From: JACRLV01 sp045863555
GTDB taxonomy: Bacteria; Planctomycetota; Phycisphaerae; UBA1845; Fen-1342
Reading direction: 5' to 3'
DNA length: 64,000 bases
NCBI GenBank assembly: GCA_045863555.1
Contig: BTUU01000007.1
Location: 124,001 to 188,000 of the forward strand
The notes beneath the pieces are model-generated. The model was given only the letters and a program-made list of their open reading frames with translations, made no database searches and was not told the DNA's origin. Made by a program: the position numbers and the translations under genes. The number at the start of each line of letters is the position of its first letter. Within the stretch, counting starts at the first letter, position 1. Below, piece by piece: positions 53,957 through 62,523 of this stretch.

Positions 53957-55432
53957 CTACGCAGCGGGGAGGGACCAGGTCCATTCGTTGGGGAGGCGGG
54001 TTGCGGTGATGTTGAGGAGGTATTTGGCGCGGCGGAGGGCGGCGATGTTGATCGCGGCGGAGGCGGCTTCGCGGAGGATTTCGCGGGACGGGCGGGGGCC
54101 GGCGGCGAGGGCGGCGAGGAGGAAATTGGCGGCGTCGGCGAGGGCGGAGCGGGGCTCGGCGGCGGGGTCGATTGGACGGGCGAGGGCCGCGTCGAATGAA
54201 GCGCCGGCCGGCTGGTTTGCGTGAGAGGCACGGGCCGGGCAGCCGTCGAGGCGGGTGGGATCGAGGGAGACGGCGGGCGGCGGCACCCAGAGGAGCCTGG
54301 GGCCCGTGGGGTCGATGAGGAAGGCACCGGGGGACGGAGCGCGGTTGTGGGTGGTCTTGAGCGAAGTGAGCACGCGTCGGCCGGGGACGAGCGGGTCCGG
54401 CGAGACGAGGAGAATCGAGCGAGCCGCGGCGAGGAATGCGAGGGGACAGCGTGCTCGCGCGAGGAGAGGCTGGCCGCGGGTTTTCGCCAGGTGCGTCACG
54501 CCGACGATTGCTGCGTCGCGGCGGGCGGCGAGCCTTACCAGCGATGCGGCCACGGAGTTGACCGAGCGGACCTGGCGCGGCGTCATCGTCAGGAGCTGGC
54601 GGCCGAAGCGGTCGGTGAATGCGTCGTCGCCGAGCATGCGCGTGATTTCGGCGAAGTCGCGCATTTGCCAGTCGGTCCGGGTCGCCAGCAGCGCCGGCAG
54701 CGCGTCGAGGATGACGAGCCGCAGCCACTTGATCCCGCGCACGGTCTCTTCGAGCAGTTCAAAGTGCTCGGCGAGCGAGTACGGCTGGCGGTCCGGGTCC
54801 GGCGGGCGCGGGCATGGTTCGTCCAGAACGATGAGTGGAGGGGACGAGCCGGCGACGAGGGAGCCGGGGGCGGGTGATCGGGCGGCGGGTGATGATGCGG
54901 CCGGCGTCGCCGAGGGGGGAACGCCGGGTGACGGTGTTTGCGGCGGCGCGGCCGAAGGTGTACGCGAATCGGAGAACGCACCCGGCGTGAAGCCTCGCCG
55001 AAGTCGTGCGGCGTCCGGGCCGAGAACGCCTTCCAGGATGGTAATGAGGCTGAGATCCGCCCCGGCCGCGGTGAGGCGATGGACGAGCGTGTCGTCGAGC
55101 GCATCGTCGGAAGAGGCGATGACGATGCGGCCGAGGTGGGGCCTGTTTTGCGGGTCGGGCGTGGGCGATGCGCCTGGGATCGCGGCGGTTGCGGATGGCG
55201 CGCGGGCGGCGGGCGGCGGCGAATCGGGGAACGCGAGGCCGCGCGAGAGGCGGGCGGCGATGTCCGCCATGAGGAGCGACTTGCCGACGCCGGGATCGCC
55301 GACGACGAGCGTCAACTTTCCGAGGGGGACGCGGCCGGGCCAGAGCCATTCGACGGGCGTCGGCATGGCCTCGGCGGCGAGGCGGGAAGCGGGTCGGGGA
55401 TTGACCGGGCGGAGTTGGCGGCCATTGGACAT
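53957..55432 (-). CDS. RepA/RecA-like P-loop ATPase (AAA_25 type)
   Basis: The 491-residue protein starts MSNGRQLRPVNPRPASRLAA and quickly reaches WLWPGRVPLGKLTLVVGDPG with Walker A GDPGVGKSLL at about residues 45-54. Walker B-like LRLVILDALPALLA lies near residue 240, and GVTHLAKTRG near 320 matches the sensor of RepA-like helicases. Two Pro/Ala/Ser-rich insertions (about residues 73-92 and 150-195) are low-complexity. The last 75 residues look like a winged-helix (EILREAASAAINIAALRRAK). Such ATPases occur in plasmid and phage replication modules and as orphan genes. No primase or integrase is next to it. TGGCGGG repeats lie upstream. Confidence 0.78.
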   Translation of the reverse strand: MSNGRQLRPVNPRPASRLAAEAMPTPVEWLWPGRVPLGKLTLVVGDPGVGKSLLMADIAARLSRGLAFPDSPPPAARAPSATAAIPGASPTPDPQNRPHLGRIVIASSDDALDDTLVHRLTAAGADLSLITILEGVLGPDAARLRRGFTPGAFSDSRTPSAAPPQTPSPGVPPSATPAASSPAARSPAPGSLVAGSSPPLIVLDEPCPRPPDPDRQPYSLAEHFELLEETVRGIKWLRLVILDALPALLATRTDWQMRDFAEITRMLGDDAFTDRFGRQLLTMTPRQVRSVNSVAASLVRLAARRDAAIVGVTHLAKTRGQPLLARARCPLAFLAAARSILLVSPDPLVPGRRVLTSLKTTHNRAPSPGAFLIDPTGPRLLWVPPPAVSLDPTRLDGCPARASHANQPAGASFDAALARPIDPAAEPRSALADAANFLLAALAAGPRPSREILREAASAAINIAALRRAKYLLNITATRLPNEWTWSLPAA

Positions 55433-55995
55433 ATCGGGGCTCCGGATCGGGCGGCCGGCGGGCTCGGCGGCGTGGCGGGCCCGCGCCGGCGGCGCGCGTT
55501 TCCTGGATGATCGATCACGCTTGGGTGCGGCGGCGGGCGGGCGGGGAATCTGGCGGGCGAGTGGCGGGGATTAGCGGATTCTGGCGAAGACGCCGCGGAT
55601 GATTTCGCGGCGGCGGCGCGGCCGGGGGTGCATCTCGGATTCGGTTGCAGCATATCGGGTGGCGGCAATCTGCCCGCGCGGATCGAGAACCAGGGATTCG
55701 TGCGGGCAGGATGCCCGCCCCACCCAGAGAATCGCAACCAAGTGCGGGCTGCGCCGCGTGGCGGGTTCCGCCTTGCGCGGGCGCTGCGGGATGGCGGGGC
55801 CGGTGATAGACTGCGCGGGTTCGCAGTCGGGCCGAGGGATGCTGACCGCGCGGACACCGGAGAGGCCGCAGACCGGCCGGGGCGTTGCGGGCCCCCGCCG
55901 GCACCGTCGGGTTGATCGCTCGTTGCCGCGGCAACGGGGGCGGGGACGGTCGAGGGGCGGCGTCCGGCGGACTTCGATTCAAGAGGGAGACTGTC
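55433..55995. other. Long intergenic region with GC-rich heptamers and a hairpin repeat
   Basis: At 55541-55590 GGCGGG occurs repeatedly, including TCTGGCGGG, AGTGGCGGGG and TTCTGGCG. At 55700-55725 lies a copy of the TGCGGGCAGGATGCCC element of 53909. The final 100 bases carry AGAGGGAGA, a ribosome binding site for the cytochrome gene. No protein is supported in the rest. Confidence 0.5.
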
Positions 55996-56640
55996 ATGGA
56001 GACATCCGCGCCGCGCGGCCGGAAATACGGAACGATCGTCATGCTCTTCGGGACGCTGATCGCCGTTGCGGGCGTGACGTATATCGTCCGGAATCCGCCG
56101 GCAGACGCGTCGTCGGAACCGGGCGCGGCGACGAAGCTGGTCATCACGGAAAACCCGGACGCGGCGCGGGAGGCGTTTCTGGCGGCGTATACGGTGTTCA
56201 TGCACGCGCGGTGCGTGAACTGCCATCCGGTCGGCGACGCGCCGCTCCAGGGCGATCAGAGCGTCACGCACTCGCAGAACGTGCAGCGGGGCGTTGACGG
56301 GCGGGGCAAGTTTGCGCTGAAATGTGCGAACTGCCACCAGGATACGAACCTGCCGGGCAAGTACATGCCGCCGGGCGCGCCGGGCTGGCACCTGCCGCCT
56401 GAGAACATGAAGATGGTGTTTCAGGGCAAGTCGGCCGCGGAACTGTGCGCCCAGCTGAAGGATCCCGCGCAGAACGGCGGGAAGACGATCGAGCAGATCC
56501 TGGAACACGTGACGCACGACGCGCTGGTGCTGTGGGGCTGGAACCCGGGCGACGGGCGCTCGAAGCCGCCGATGTCGCACGAGGAATTCGTGACGAAGAT
56601 GAAGGCGTGGGTGGAGAACGGGGCGGCGTGCCCGGAGTAG
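55996..56640 (+). CDS. Membrane-anchored dihaem cytochrome c
   Basis: The ATG is preceded by AGAGGGAGA. The 214-residue protein has a hydrophobic N-terminal segment (TIVMLFGTLIAVAGVTYIV) that acts as anchor or signal, then CVNCH near residue 75 and CANCH near residue 112, two haem c attachment sites. Met residues in YMPPGAPGWHLPPENMKM may be axial ligands. It belongs to the loosely defined cytochrome proteins that accompany isoquinoline 1-oxidoreductase-like molybdenum hydroxylases. XdhC and MocA follow on the same strand, so it is probably the electron acceptor for a periplasmic molybdenum hydroxylase, presumably that at 25570-28280. Confidence 0.85.
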   Translation: METSAPRGRKYGTIVMLFGTLIAVAGVTYIVRNPPADASSEPGAATKLVITENPDAAREAFLAAYTVFMHARCVNCHPVGDAPLQGDQSVTHSQNVQRGVDGRGKFALKCANCHQDTNLPGKYMPPGAPGWHLPPENMKMVFQGKSAAELCAQLKDPAQNGGKTIEQILEHVTHDALVLWGWNPGDGRSKPPMSHEEFVTKMKAWVENGAACPE

Positions 56641-56689
56641 CGAGCGGGGTCGGCATGGTCGGGGACGCCGCCGGCACGAAGGCGAAGCG

Positions 56690-57886
56690 GTGAAAGAGTT
56701 GGTTGACATCGCGAGGCGCTACGAGGAACTCGCGCGGAGCGGCGCGCCGGCCGCGCTCGCGACGGTGATCCGGGCGGCCGGGTCGACGTATCGCCTCCCC
56801 GGCGCCCGCATGCTCATCGACGCGGGCGGCGGCGTGACGGGCTGCGTCTCGGGCGGGTGTCTCGAACGCGACGTCGTCGAGCAGGCGCAGCGCGTCCTCG
56901 CGACGGGCGAGCCGCGGATCGTCGTCTATGACACGCGTGAGGACGACGAGGGCGACTGGAGCTTCGGCCTGGGCTGCAAGGGGCGCGTCGATGTGCTCAT
57001 CGAGGCCCTGCGCGATGAGCCGGCGAACCCGGTGCGGTTTGTCGAGGGTTGTTTGCGCACCCGGCGCGAGGGTGCGATTGCGACGGTGGTCGGCGTCGAG
57101 CGGGCCGGGGGCGTGCGCGTCGGGCAGCGGGTTCTGGCGAATGCTGACGGCATCGCGGCGGCGTCGATCGCGGATGCGTCGGTTGCCGAGCGGTGCGGCG
57201 GCGATCTCCGCGCGGTGCTGGCGACAGGCTCGATGGAGGCGACGTACGCGGTCTCGACAGGAGGCGTTGAGGGCCGGGTCGAGGTCGTGCTGGAGCGCGT
57301 TCGTCGGCCGCTGCAACTCGTGCTGTTCGGCTGCGGACATGATGCGGCGCCGCTGGCGCGGTTCGCGGGGGAACTGGGCTGGCCGGTGACGGTGGTTGAC
57401 TATCGGCCGCGGAATCTCGCGCGGGCGCGGGGGCTGGGCGGCGTGACGGTCGTCGCGGCGCGGCCGGGGGAATTCGCCGGGGCGGTCGCGTTTGATGATC
57501 GCACGGCGGCCGTCGTGATGAATCATAATTATGCGGATGACCGCGCGGTGCTGGAAACGTTGCTGGCCGCGCCGCTTGGATATGTCGGGCTGCTCGGGCC
57601 GCGGGCTCGGACGGCGCAGCTGATGGCGGAGGTGCGGCCGGCGAGTGCGTCGCGGGCGCTCTCGCCGGGGTGCATTCATGGGCCGGTGGGTCTGGATATC
57701 GGGGCGGCGAACCCCGAGGAGATCGCGGTTTCGATCGTGGCGGAGATTCTCGCGGTCTTCACCGGCCGCGAAGGCGGGCATGCGTCGAACCGGGTCGCGC
57801 CGCTGCACACGCGCGAGGGCGCGGTCGAGGGAGTGCCGAGCGGGAGTGTCCGCGGAACTTCTGCGTGCGGCATCGCGCATGGGTGA
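56690..57886 (+). CDS. XdhC/CoxI-family molybdenum cofactor maturation protein
   Basis: XdhC proteins bind molybdenum cofactor, promote its sulfuration and deliver it to xanthine oxidase-family enzymes. The GTG start gives a 398-residue protein with the N-terminal XdhC/CoxI domain (ARSGAPAALATVIRAAGSTYRLPGARMLI; GCVSGGCLERDVV) and the C-terminal Rossmann domain (VLFGCGHDAAPLARFAGELG; YVGLLGPRARTAQLM; HGPVGLDIGAANPEEIAVSI). The family signature GxxxPEEIAxSI is intact. Its 3' end overlaps mocA by eight bases. The cytochrome gene is 50 bases upstream, so the three form one transcription unit. Confidence 0.92.
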   Translation: MKELVDIARRYEELARSGAPAALATVIRAAGSTYRLPGARMLIDAGGGVTGCVSGGCLERDVVEQAQRVLATGEPRIVVYDTREDDEGDWSFGLGCKGRVDVLIEALRDEPANPVRFVEGCLRTRREGAIATVVGVERAGGVRVGQRVLANADGIAAASIADASVAERCGGDLRAVLATGSMEATYAVSTGGVEGRVEVVLERVRRPLQLVLFGCGHDAAPLARFAGELGWPVTVVDYRPRNLARARGLGGVTVVAARPGEFAGAVAFDDRTAAVVMNHNYADDRAVLETLLAAPLGYVGLLGPRARTAQLMAEVRPASASRALSPGCIHGPVGLDIGAANPEEIAVSIVAEILAVFTGREGGHASNRVAPLHTREGAVEGVPSGSVRGTSACGIAHG

Positions 57887-58532
57887 CGCCGGCCGTTCCT
57901 ACCCCCCTGCCGCGACGATCGGCGCGATCGTGCTTGCGGCCGGCGGGTCGAGCCGCCTGGGCCGGCCGAAGCAACTGGTCGAATACCACGGACTTTCGCT
58001 GATTCGCCGCGCGGTGCTGACGGCGATCGAGGCGCGACTGCGGCCGGTCGTCGTGCTGGGATGCGAAGCCGAAGCGTGTCGCGGAGAACTCGTCGGCGTT
58101 GAATCGCTCATTGTGATCAATGAGCGGTGGCAGCAGGGCATTGGATCTTCGCTGCGGCTCGGCGTCGAGCACATCCGCCGGGAGACTGCGTTGACCGCCG
58201 CGGTCGTGATGCTCTGCGATCAGCCGCTCGTCGACGCGGCGGCGCTGGGTCGGATCGTCAGCGCGTACCGCGCGACGGGCGCGCCGGTCGTCGCTGCACG
58301 GTATGCGGACACGCTCGGTGTGCCGGCGCTGTTTTCTGGGCCGTGGCTCGATCGGCTGCTCGCGCTGCCGGATGACGCGGGGGCCAAGGGCGTGATTCGT
58401 GAAGCCGGCCCGGCGGTCGTCGGCGTCGACGTGCCGGAGGCGGCGCTGGACCTGGATGCGGAGGCGGATCTCCGGCGGCTCGGGGGAGAGGATCTCACGC
58501 AGAGGCGCGGAGGCGCGGAGAAAGGCGATTGA
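57879..58532 (+). CDS. mocA: Molybdenum cofactor cytidylyltransferase (MocA/MobA-like NTP transferase)
   Basis: MocA joins CTP to Mo-molybdopterin to give the MCD cofactor used by bacterial molybdenum hydroxylases. The 217-residue protein has the NTP-transferase loop GAIVLAAGGSSRLGRPKQLVEY, metal-binding VVMLCDQPLVDAAAL and PVVAARYADTLGVPALF, the CTP-type pattern. The ATG lies within the end of xdhC. The last dozen residues (LTQRRGGAEKGD) are encoded by the left arm and loop of a repeat that acts as terminator, so the natural end was probably elsewhere. Confidence 0.9.
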   Translation: MGDAGRSYPPAATIGAIVLAAGGSSRLGRPKQLVEYHGLSLIRRAVLTAIEARLRPVVVLGCEAEACRGELVGVESLIVINERWQQGIGSSLRLGVEHIRRETALTAAVVMLCDQPLVDAAALGRIVSAYRATGAPVVAARYADTLGVPALFSGPWLDRLLALPDDAGAKGVIREAGPAVVGVDVPEAALDLDAEADLRRLGGEDLTQRRGGAEKGD

Positions 58533-58582
58533 GTGCTGTATGCCCCAGCGTCTCTGCGCCTCCGCGTGCGACCCCCTTTTTT
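58494..58582 (+). terminator. Repeat-derived inverted repeat and T-run ending the mocA transcript
   Basis: A 23-base arm (58494-58516, containing CGCAGAGGCGCGGAGGCGC) pairs with 58548-58570 with four mismatches, and a run of six T residues follows after a few C bases. The mocA stop codon lies in the loop. The sequence is of the CGCAGAGGCGC type seen as dispersed repeats in many bacterial genomes. Confidence 0.7.
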
Positions 58583-58606
58583 GCTGCGGGGTGCGTTGCC
58601 GGGCCG

Positions 58607-58634
58607 TTGAGCGTGCCTCCTGGGCGGGTATACT
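58607..58634 (+). promoter_or_regulatory. Promoter for the OPT transporter
   Basis: TTGAGC and TATACT are separated by 16 bases, with about 80 bases before the GTG start. Confidence 0.5.
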
Positions 58635-58715
58635 CGCCGGCTCGCTGGTTCGCGCGTTCCGGCGGCGATCTGCATCACCCAATTGAACAGCGTCGACTTG
58701 CGCGGGAGAGAGACC

Positions 58716-60707
58716 GTGTCCGCACCGCAGCCACAGCCGTCGAAGCAATTGCTCCATTTGAGCGAGGAGCAGATTCGTACGTGGACGCTGGAGCAGAAGG
58801 ACCGGTGGTGGCTGGAGAATGTCTACAAGGGGGACATGCCGCAGCTTACGCTCCGCTCGGCGCTGACGGGGTTCTTTCTGGGCGGGATTCTCTCGGCGAC
58901 GAACCTGTATGTCGGGGCGAAGACGGGCTGGACGCTCGGCGTCGGCATCACGTCGGTCATCCTGGCGTTCTCGATGTTCAAGATCCTGAGCCGCATCGGC
59001 TTCAAGGACATGACGCTGCTTGAGAACAACTGCATGCAGTCGGTTGCGACGGCCGCCGGGTACATGACCGGGCCGCTGATCTCGGGCCTCGCGGCGTACA
59101 TGATGGTCCAGAACGAACTGCTCAGCATGTGGCACATCTTCTGGTTCATGATCGTGCTGTCGCTGCTGGGGGTACTGGTCGCGTTTCCGATGAAGCGGCG
59201 GTTCATCAACGATGAGCAGGGGCCGTTTCCCGAGGGGCGGGCGTGCGGCGTCGTGCTGCACACGCTGTACACCTCCGAGGCGGCCATCGGTCTTTTCAAG
59301 GCCAAAGTGCTGGCGCTTTGTGCGATCGTCGGCGGCGGGATCAAGTTCATCTCCGGTGAGAACCTGATGACCTATGTGCAGGTGAAGCTCCTGCACCTGC
59401 AGCAGGTCGTGTTTCACCTGCCGGAGAACATCCTCGACTGGGGCTACAACCAACTCGTCGCTGCGCAGATGATCCCTGCGCCGGTCATCGGCAAGATTGA
59501 CATCCGGAAGATCGGCGTCGCGCCCGAACTCGACCTGGCGATGATCGGCGCGGGCGGGCTCATGGGCATCAAGGCCGCGTCGAGCATGCTCATCGGCATG
59601 GTGCTCAATTTCGTCGTGGTCGTGCCCTGGATGATCCAGATCGGCGAGATTCAGCCGAAATCGGACGGGACGTTCAACCGCGTGCACGTCCTCAACACCT
59701 GGTCGCTATGGTGGGGCATCGCGATCATGGTAACCGCCGCGCTGATGTCCCTCTTCGCGAAACCCGACCTCTTGATCAGCGCGTTCACCGGTGTCTTCAA
59801 GAAGCGCAAGCCCGGGTCCGACGTTCTTTCGCACATTGAGCTGCCCTTCTGGATCTCCGCGGTCGGGGTACCGGTGATTGGCGGGGTCGGCGTCTGGATG
59901 GCCCACGACTGGTTCGGCGTGCATTACTCGTTCGGTGCGATGGCGATCGTCATGGTCATCTTTCTGACGCTCATCGCCGCAAGCTCGACGTCGATGACCG
60001 GCATCACGCCGACCGGCGCCTTGTCGAAGATCCCGCAGTTCACGTTCGGCGCGCTCGATCCGAAGCATGCACCGACCAACCTCATGTCCGGCGTGATGTG
60101 CATCGAGGTCGCGTCGAATGCGTCTAATCTGCTTATGGACATCAAGCCGGGGTACATGCTGGGCGCCAAGCCGCGCCAGCAGGCGATCGGCCACTGCATT
60201 GGCATTTTCGCGGGAGCGCTGGCCGCGACACCGCTGTTCTTCGCCCTGTTTCTCTCCGACTACAAGCCGGGCGCGAACGTCCAGGAACTCCTCGTCACCA
60301 AAGATTTCGGATTCCCCTCGGCGCTGCAGTGGAAGGGTGTCTCCGATCTCGTGACGAGCGTCTTCGACAGCAACAAGTCCCTGATCCCACAGTCCGCGGT
60401 GATCTCGATGGGCATCGCCGCGGCCGTGGGCGTGGTTTTCGAGCTCTGGCGGATCTTCACCAAGGGTCGTTTCCCGCTTTCGCCACTGGCAATCGGCCTC
60501 GGCGTCGTCATCACGCCCGGCTCGACGATGGCGATGTTCGCCGGGGCACTGCTTTTCTGGGCGATGCACCGGATTTACGCCAAGCGCGAGGGTTCGGCCG
60601 GAAAGCATTTCTGGGTCGACACGCATGAGCCGATCTGCGCAGGCCTGATCGCCGGCGCGGCGATCATCGGGATCTGCGACATGCTGACGAAGGCGTTCCT
60701 GCTGTAG
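58716..60707 (+). CDS. OPT-family oligopeptide transporter
   Basis: The GTG start (VSAPQPQPSKQLL) is preceded by GGGAGAGAG; a TTG 11 codons up is less likely. The 663-residue protein has about 14 membrane segments and the family patterns TLRSALTGFFLGGILSATNL, the inner EGRACGVVL turn and NTWSLWWGIAIMV. OPT transporters import oligopeptides or metal chelates with protons. The prokaryotic members are mostly uncharacterised, so the substrate is uncertain. It stands as a single-gene unit with its own promoter, convergent with surE. Confidence 0.9.
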   Translation: MSAPQPQPSKQLLHLSEEQIRTWTLEQKDRWWLENVYKGDMPQLTLRSALTGFFLGGILSATNLYVGAKTGWTLGVGITSVILAFSMFKILSRIGFKDMTLLENNCMQSVATAAGYMTGPLISGLAAYMMVQNELLSMWHIFWFMIVLSLLGVLVAFPMKRRFINDEQGPFPEGRACGVVLHTLYTSEAAIGLFKAKVLALCAIVGGGIKFISGENLMTYVQVKLLHLQQVVFHLPENILDWGYNQLVAAQMIPAPVIGKIDIRKIGVAPELDLAMIGAGGLMGIKAASSMLIGMVLNFVVVVPWMIQIGEIQPKSDGTFNRVHVLNTWSLWWGIAIMVTAALMSLFAKPDLLISAFTGVFKKRKPGSDVLSHIELPFWISAVGVPVIGGVGVWMAHDWFGVHYSFGAMAIVMVIFLTLIAASSTSMTGITPTGALSKIPQFTFGALDPKHAPTNLMSGVMCIEVASNASNLLMDIKPGYMLGAKPRQQAIGHCIGIFAGALAATPLFFALFLSDYKPGANVQELLVTKDFGFPSALQWKGVSDLVTSVFDSNKSLIPQSAVISMGIAAAVGVVFELWRIFTKGRFPLSPLAIGLGVVITPGSTMAMFAGALLFWAMHRIYAKREGSAGKHFWVDTHEPICAGLIAGAAIIGICDMLTKAFLL

Positions 60708-60861
60708 CGCGGCGACACGCGGCAGCGTTTCGCTGCGCGGACTTGCCTGTGCGCTGACCGTGGGTCATCCGCGATACGAAGGAATCGGATCGGCCGGGCA
60801 AAGCGGAGCTTTACACTACGATTTCGGGATCGCGTCGAGGTTCGCCGAGGGGTCGCGGGGC

Positions 60862-61623
60862 TTAGAACGCGCTGGGCCACGGCCATTGGCTGACTTTTTC
60901 GAGGCTTGAGTAGTCGGTCATGTCGAAACGCAGCGGGGTGATGGCCACGTAGCGTTCGTGGATGGCTTCGATATCGGAGTTGGGGTCCTTTGTGTCGGGG
61001 AACTTGCCGTCGAGCCAGTAGAGCGTCGCCCCTGTCGCGTCCATCTGCTTGCGGTAGTGATCATCCATCGGCCGGGTCGACTGCGGGCAGACGCGGATGC
61101 CCCGGGGCGGACCGGCGTCGAGTGCGGGGATGTTGACGCTGAGGCACATGCCCGGCGCGGGTTTGCTGGCGGCGTACTGCTCGAATATCCGCCGGGTGAT
61201 CAGGCCGGCCGCGTGAAAGTCGAGTTCCTTCGAGAGTTCGAGCGAAACCGCCATCGAGGGCACGCCGAAGAACGCTCCTTCCGCCGCTCCCGCGACTGTG
61301 CCGCTGTAGAGCACGTTGATGCCCGTGTTCACGCCCGAGTTGATCCCGCTGACGACGAAGTCCGGGCGCCACGGGAGCAGTTCGACCATGGCGAGCTTCA
61401 CGCAATCGGCCGGCCGGCCGTCGACGGCCCAGCCGTGGAACGCGTTTCCGACGTGCACGCGGCGTACGGTCATCGGGGTGAGGACGGAGATTGCGTGTCC
61501 GACGGCGGACTGGGCGGTCTCGGGTGCGACGACTTCGACCTCGCCGAGATCGCGGAGGGCGAGATAGAGAGCCTCGATGCCGGGGGCGAGAATTCCGTCG
61601 TCGTTGGTCACCAGGATTCGCAT
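60862..61623 (-). CDS. surE: 5'/3'-nucleotidase SurE
   Basis: SurE removes phosphate from nucleoside monophosphates in the cytoplasm. The 253-residue protein begins with the metal-binding MRILVTNDDGILAPGIEAL and contains VAPETAQSAVGHAIS, GTPADCV-type VDGRPADCVKLAM, VVSGINSGVNTGINVLYSGT and AAEGAFFGVPSMAVS, all hallmark SurE blocks. The ending ISDIEAIHERYVAITPL-like segment with Tyr and the Pro-Leu core is also present. The start is fixed by the fold. In this window it is not next to pcm, its common partner. Confidence 0.95.
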   Translation of the reverse strand: MRILVTNDDGILAPGIEALYLALRDLGEVEVVAPETAQSAVGHAISVLTPMTVRRVHVGNAFHGWAVDGRPADCVKLAMVELLPWRPDFVVSGINSGVNTGINVLYSGTVAGAAEGAFFGVPSMAVSLELSKELDFHAAGLITRRIFEQYAASKPAPGMCLSVNIPALDAGPPRGIRVCPQSTRPMDDHYRKQMDATGATLYWLDGKFPDTKDPNSDIEAIHERYVAITPLRFDMTDYSSLEKVSQWPWPSAF

Positions 61624-61953
61624 GGGCGGGGAAGGTACCCGGAAGGCGACGGGTTTGCGCGGGGCGCGCGGGCGCAGTTCCGAGAATGTACGGGCCGTAC
61701 CGGTATTCACCCCTGGAGCAGATGAGAAACCCAGCATCGGGCGGGCTGGCGCAAGTCCTTATCCAGCAAGGAGCAGCGGTCGGTTGGCGAGGGAATTCCA
61801 AAAATCGGCCGGAATTCCTGCGCGCCGCGGGCGCGGGTGGCGAATAGTTGAGTATGGCGAGCGTCTGAGGCGGCGCTTGCGGGAGCAGCCCAGGGCGGGT
61901 CGCACCGCGCGACGTGGTGCGCGAACGTCCCGGCGAAAGGGAGCCGGCGGAAG
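61624..61953. other. Divergent intergenic region, no gene supported
   Basis: Between surE and the PAS-like gene. It holds GTACGGGCCGTAC at 61688-61700, a perfect 13-base palindrome about 65 bases upstream of the surE start, which could be an operator. Nothing else is recognisable. Confidence 0.4.
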
Positions 61954-62502
61954 ATGTGGTCCGTCATTGTCGTCCTCGACTCGAATCGCCGGATTGCAAG
62001 CGTTCAGCAGTCGAACGCGGTGGGCCTCGAGGGAACTCCGTTCCTTGAATGCGTGCATCCGCTCGATCGGCCGGCGGTTGAAACGCTGCTGCGCGGGCAG
62101 GATCACGGCGTTTGCTGCGCGGATCGGGTGATGCTGCGCGTTCACGGGCGGTTTGAGTGGTGCACGATCCGGGCGGCGCGGCTGCCGGACCGGGGTGTGC
62201 TCGTGCACGTTGAACCGGCGATCCGCGACCTCGAGGAGCGGCGGCTCGCGGCGATGGTGAACGAGTCGATCCAGCGTGAGCAGGAGCTTGACCGGTTGAT
62301 CCCGGTATTGCGGAATTTCACGGCCCCGGAGCTGGAAGCGATCCGGCGCGAACTGCTGCCCCTGACGCCGGCGGAGAAAACCCGGCCCCGCCGCAGCCGG
62401 GCCAACGCGAACTCGGGCGAGGGCCATGTGCCCGCGATCGGTCGTGCCGAAGGGCCGCCGACGGAAGCAACCGAGGCGGAACGGACCGCTTGTGATGCGT
62501 AA
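61954..62502 (+). CDS. PAS-like small protein of unknown function
   Basis: The 182-residue product starts MWSVIVVLDSNRRIASVQQS and its first 95 residues have the strand-helix pattern of a PAS domain, including ECVHPLDRPAVETLL and RFEWCTIRAARLPDRGVLVH (the PAC-like half). A helical segment follows (DLEERRLAAMVNESIQREQE), then a low-complexity tail. There is no kinase, cyclase or DNA-binding output, so it may be a sensor fragment or partner protein. It is immediately upstream of gmk, and the gmk promoter overlaps its end. Confidence 0.6.
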   Translation: MWSVIVVLDSNRRIASVQQSNAVGLEGTPFLECVHPLDRPAVETLLRGQDHGVCCADRVMLRVHGRFEWCTIRAARLPDRGVLVHVEPAIRDLEERRLAAMVNESIQREQELDRLIPVLRNFTAPELEAIRRELLPLTPAEKTRPRRSRANANSGEGHVPAIGRAEGPPTEATEAERTACDA

Positions 62503-62517
62503 AGGCGCGGCGATAAT
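62490..62517 (+). promoter_or_regulatory. Promoter for gmk-rpoZ-coaC, placed for leaderless transcription
   Basis: TTGTGA and GATAAT are separated by 16 bases, and the gmk ATG begins six bases after the -10 box, so +1 should fall at or next to the start codon. The -35 box lies in the last codons of the preceding gene. Confidence 0.5.
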
Positions 62518-62523
62518 GGCCGC

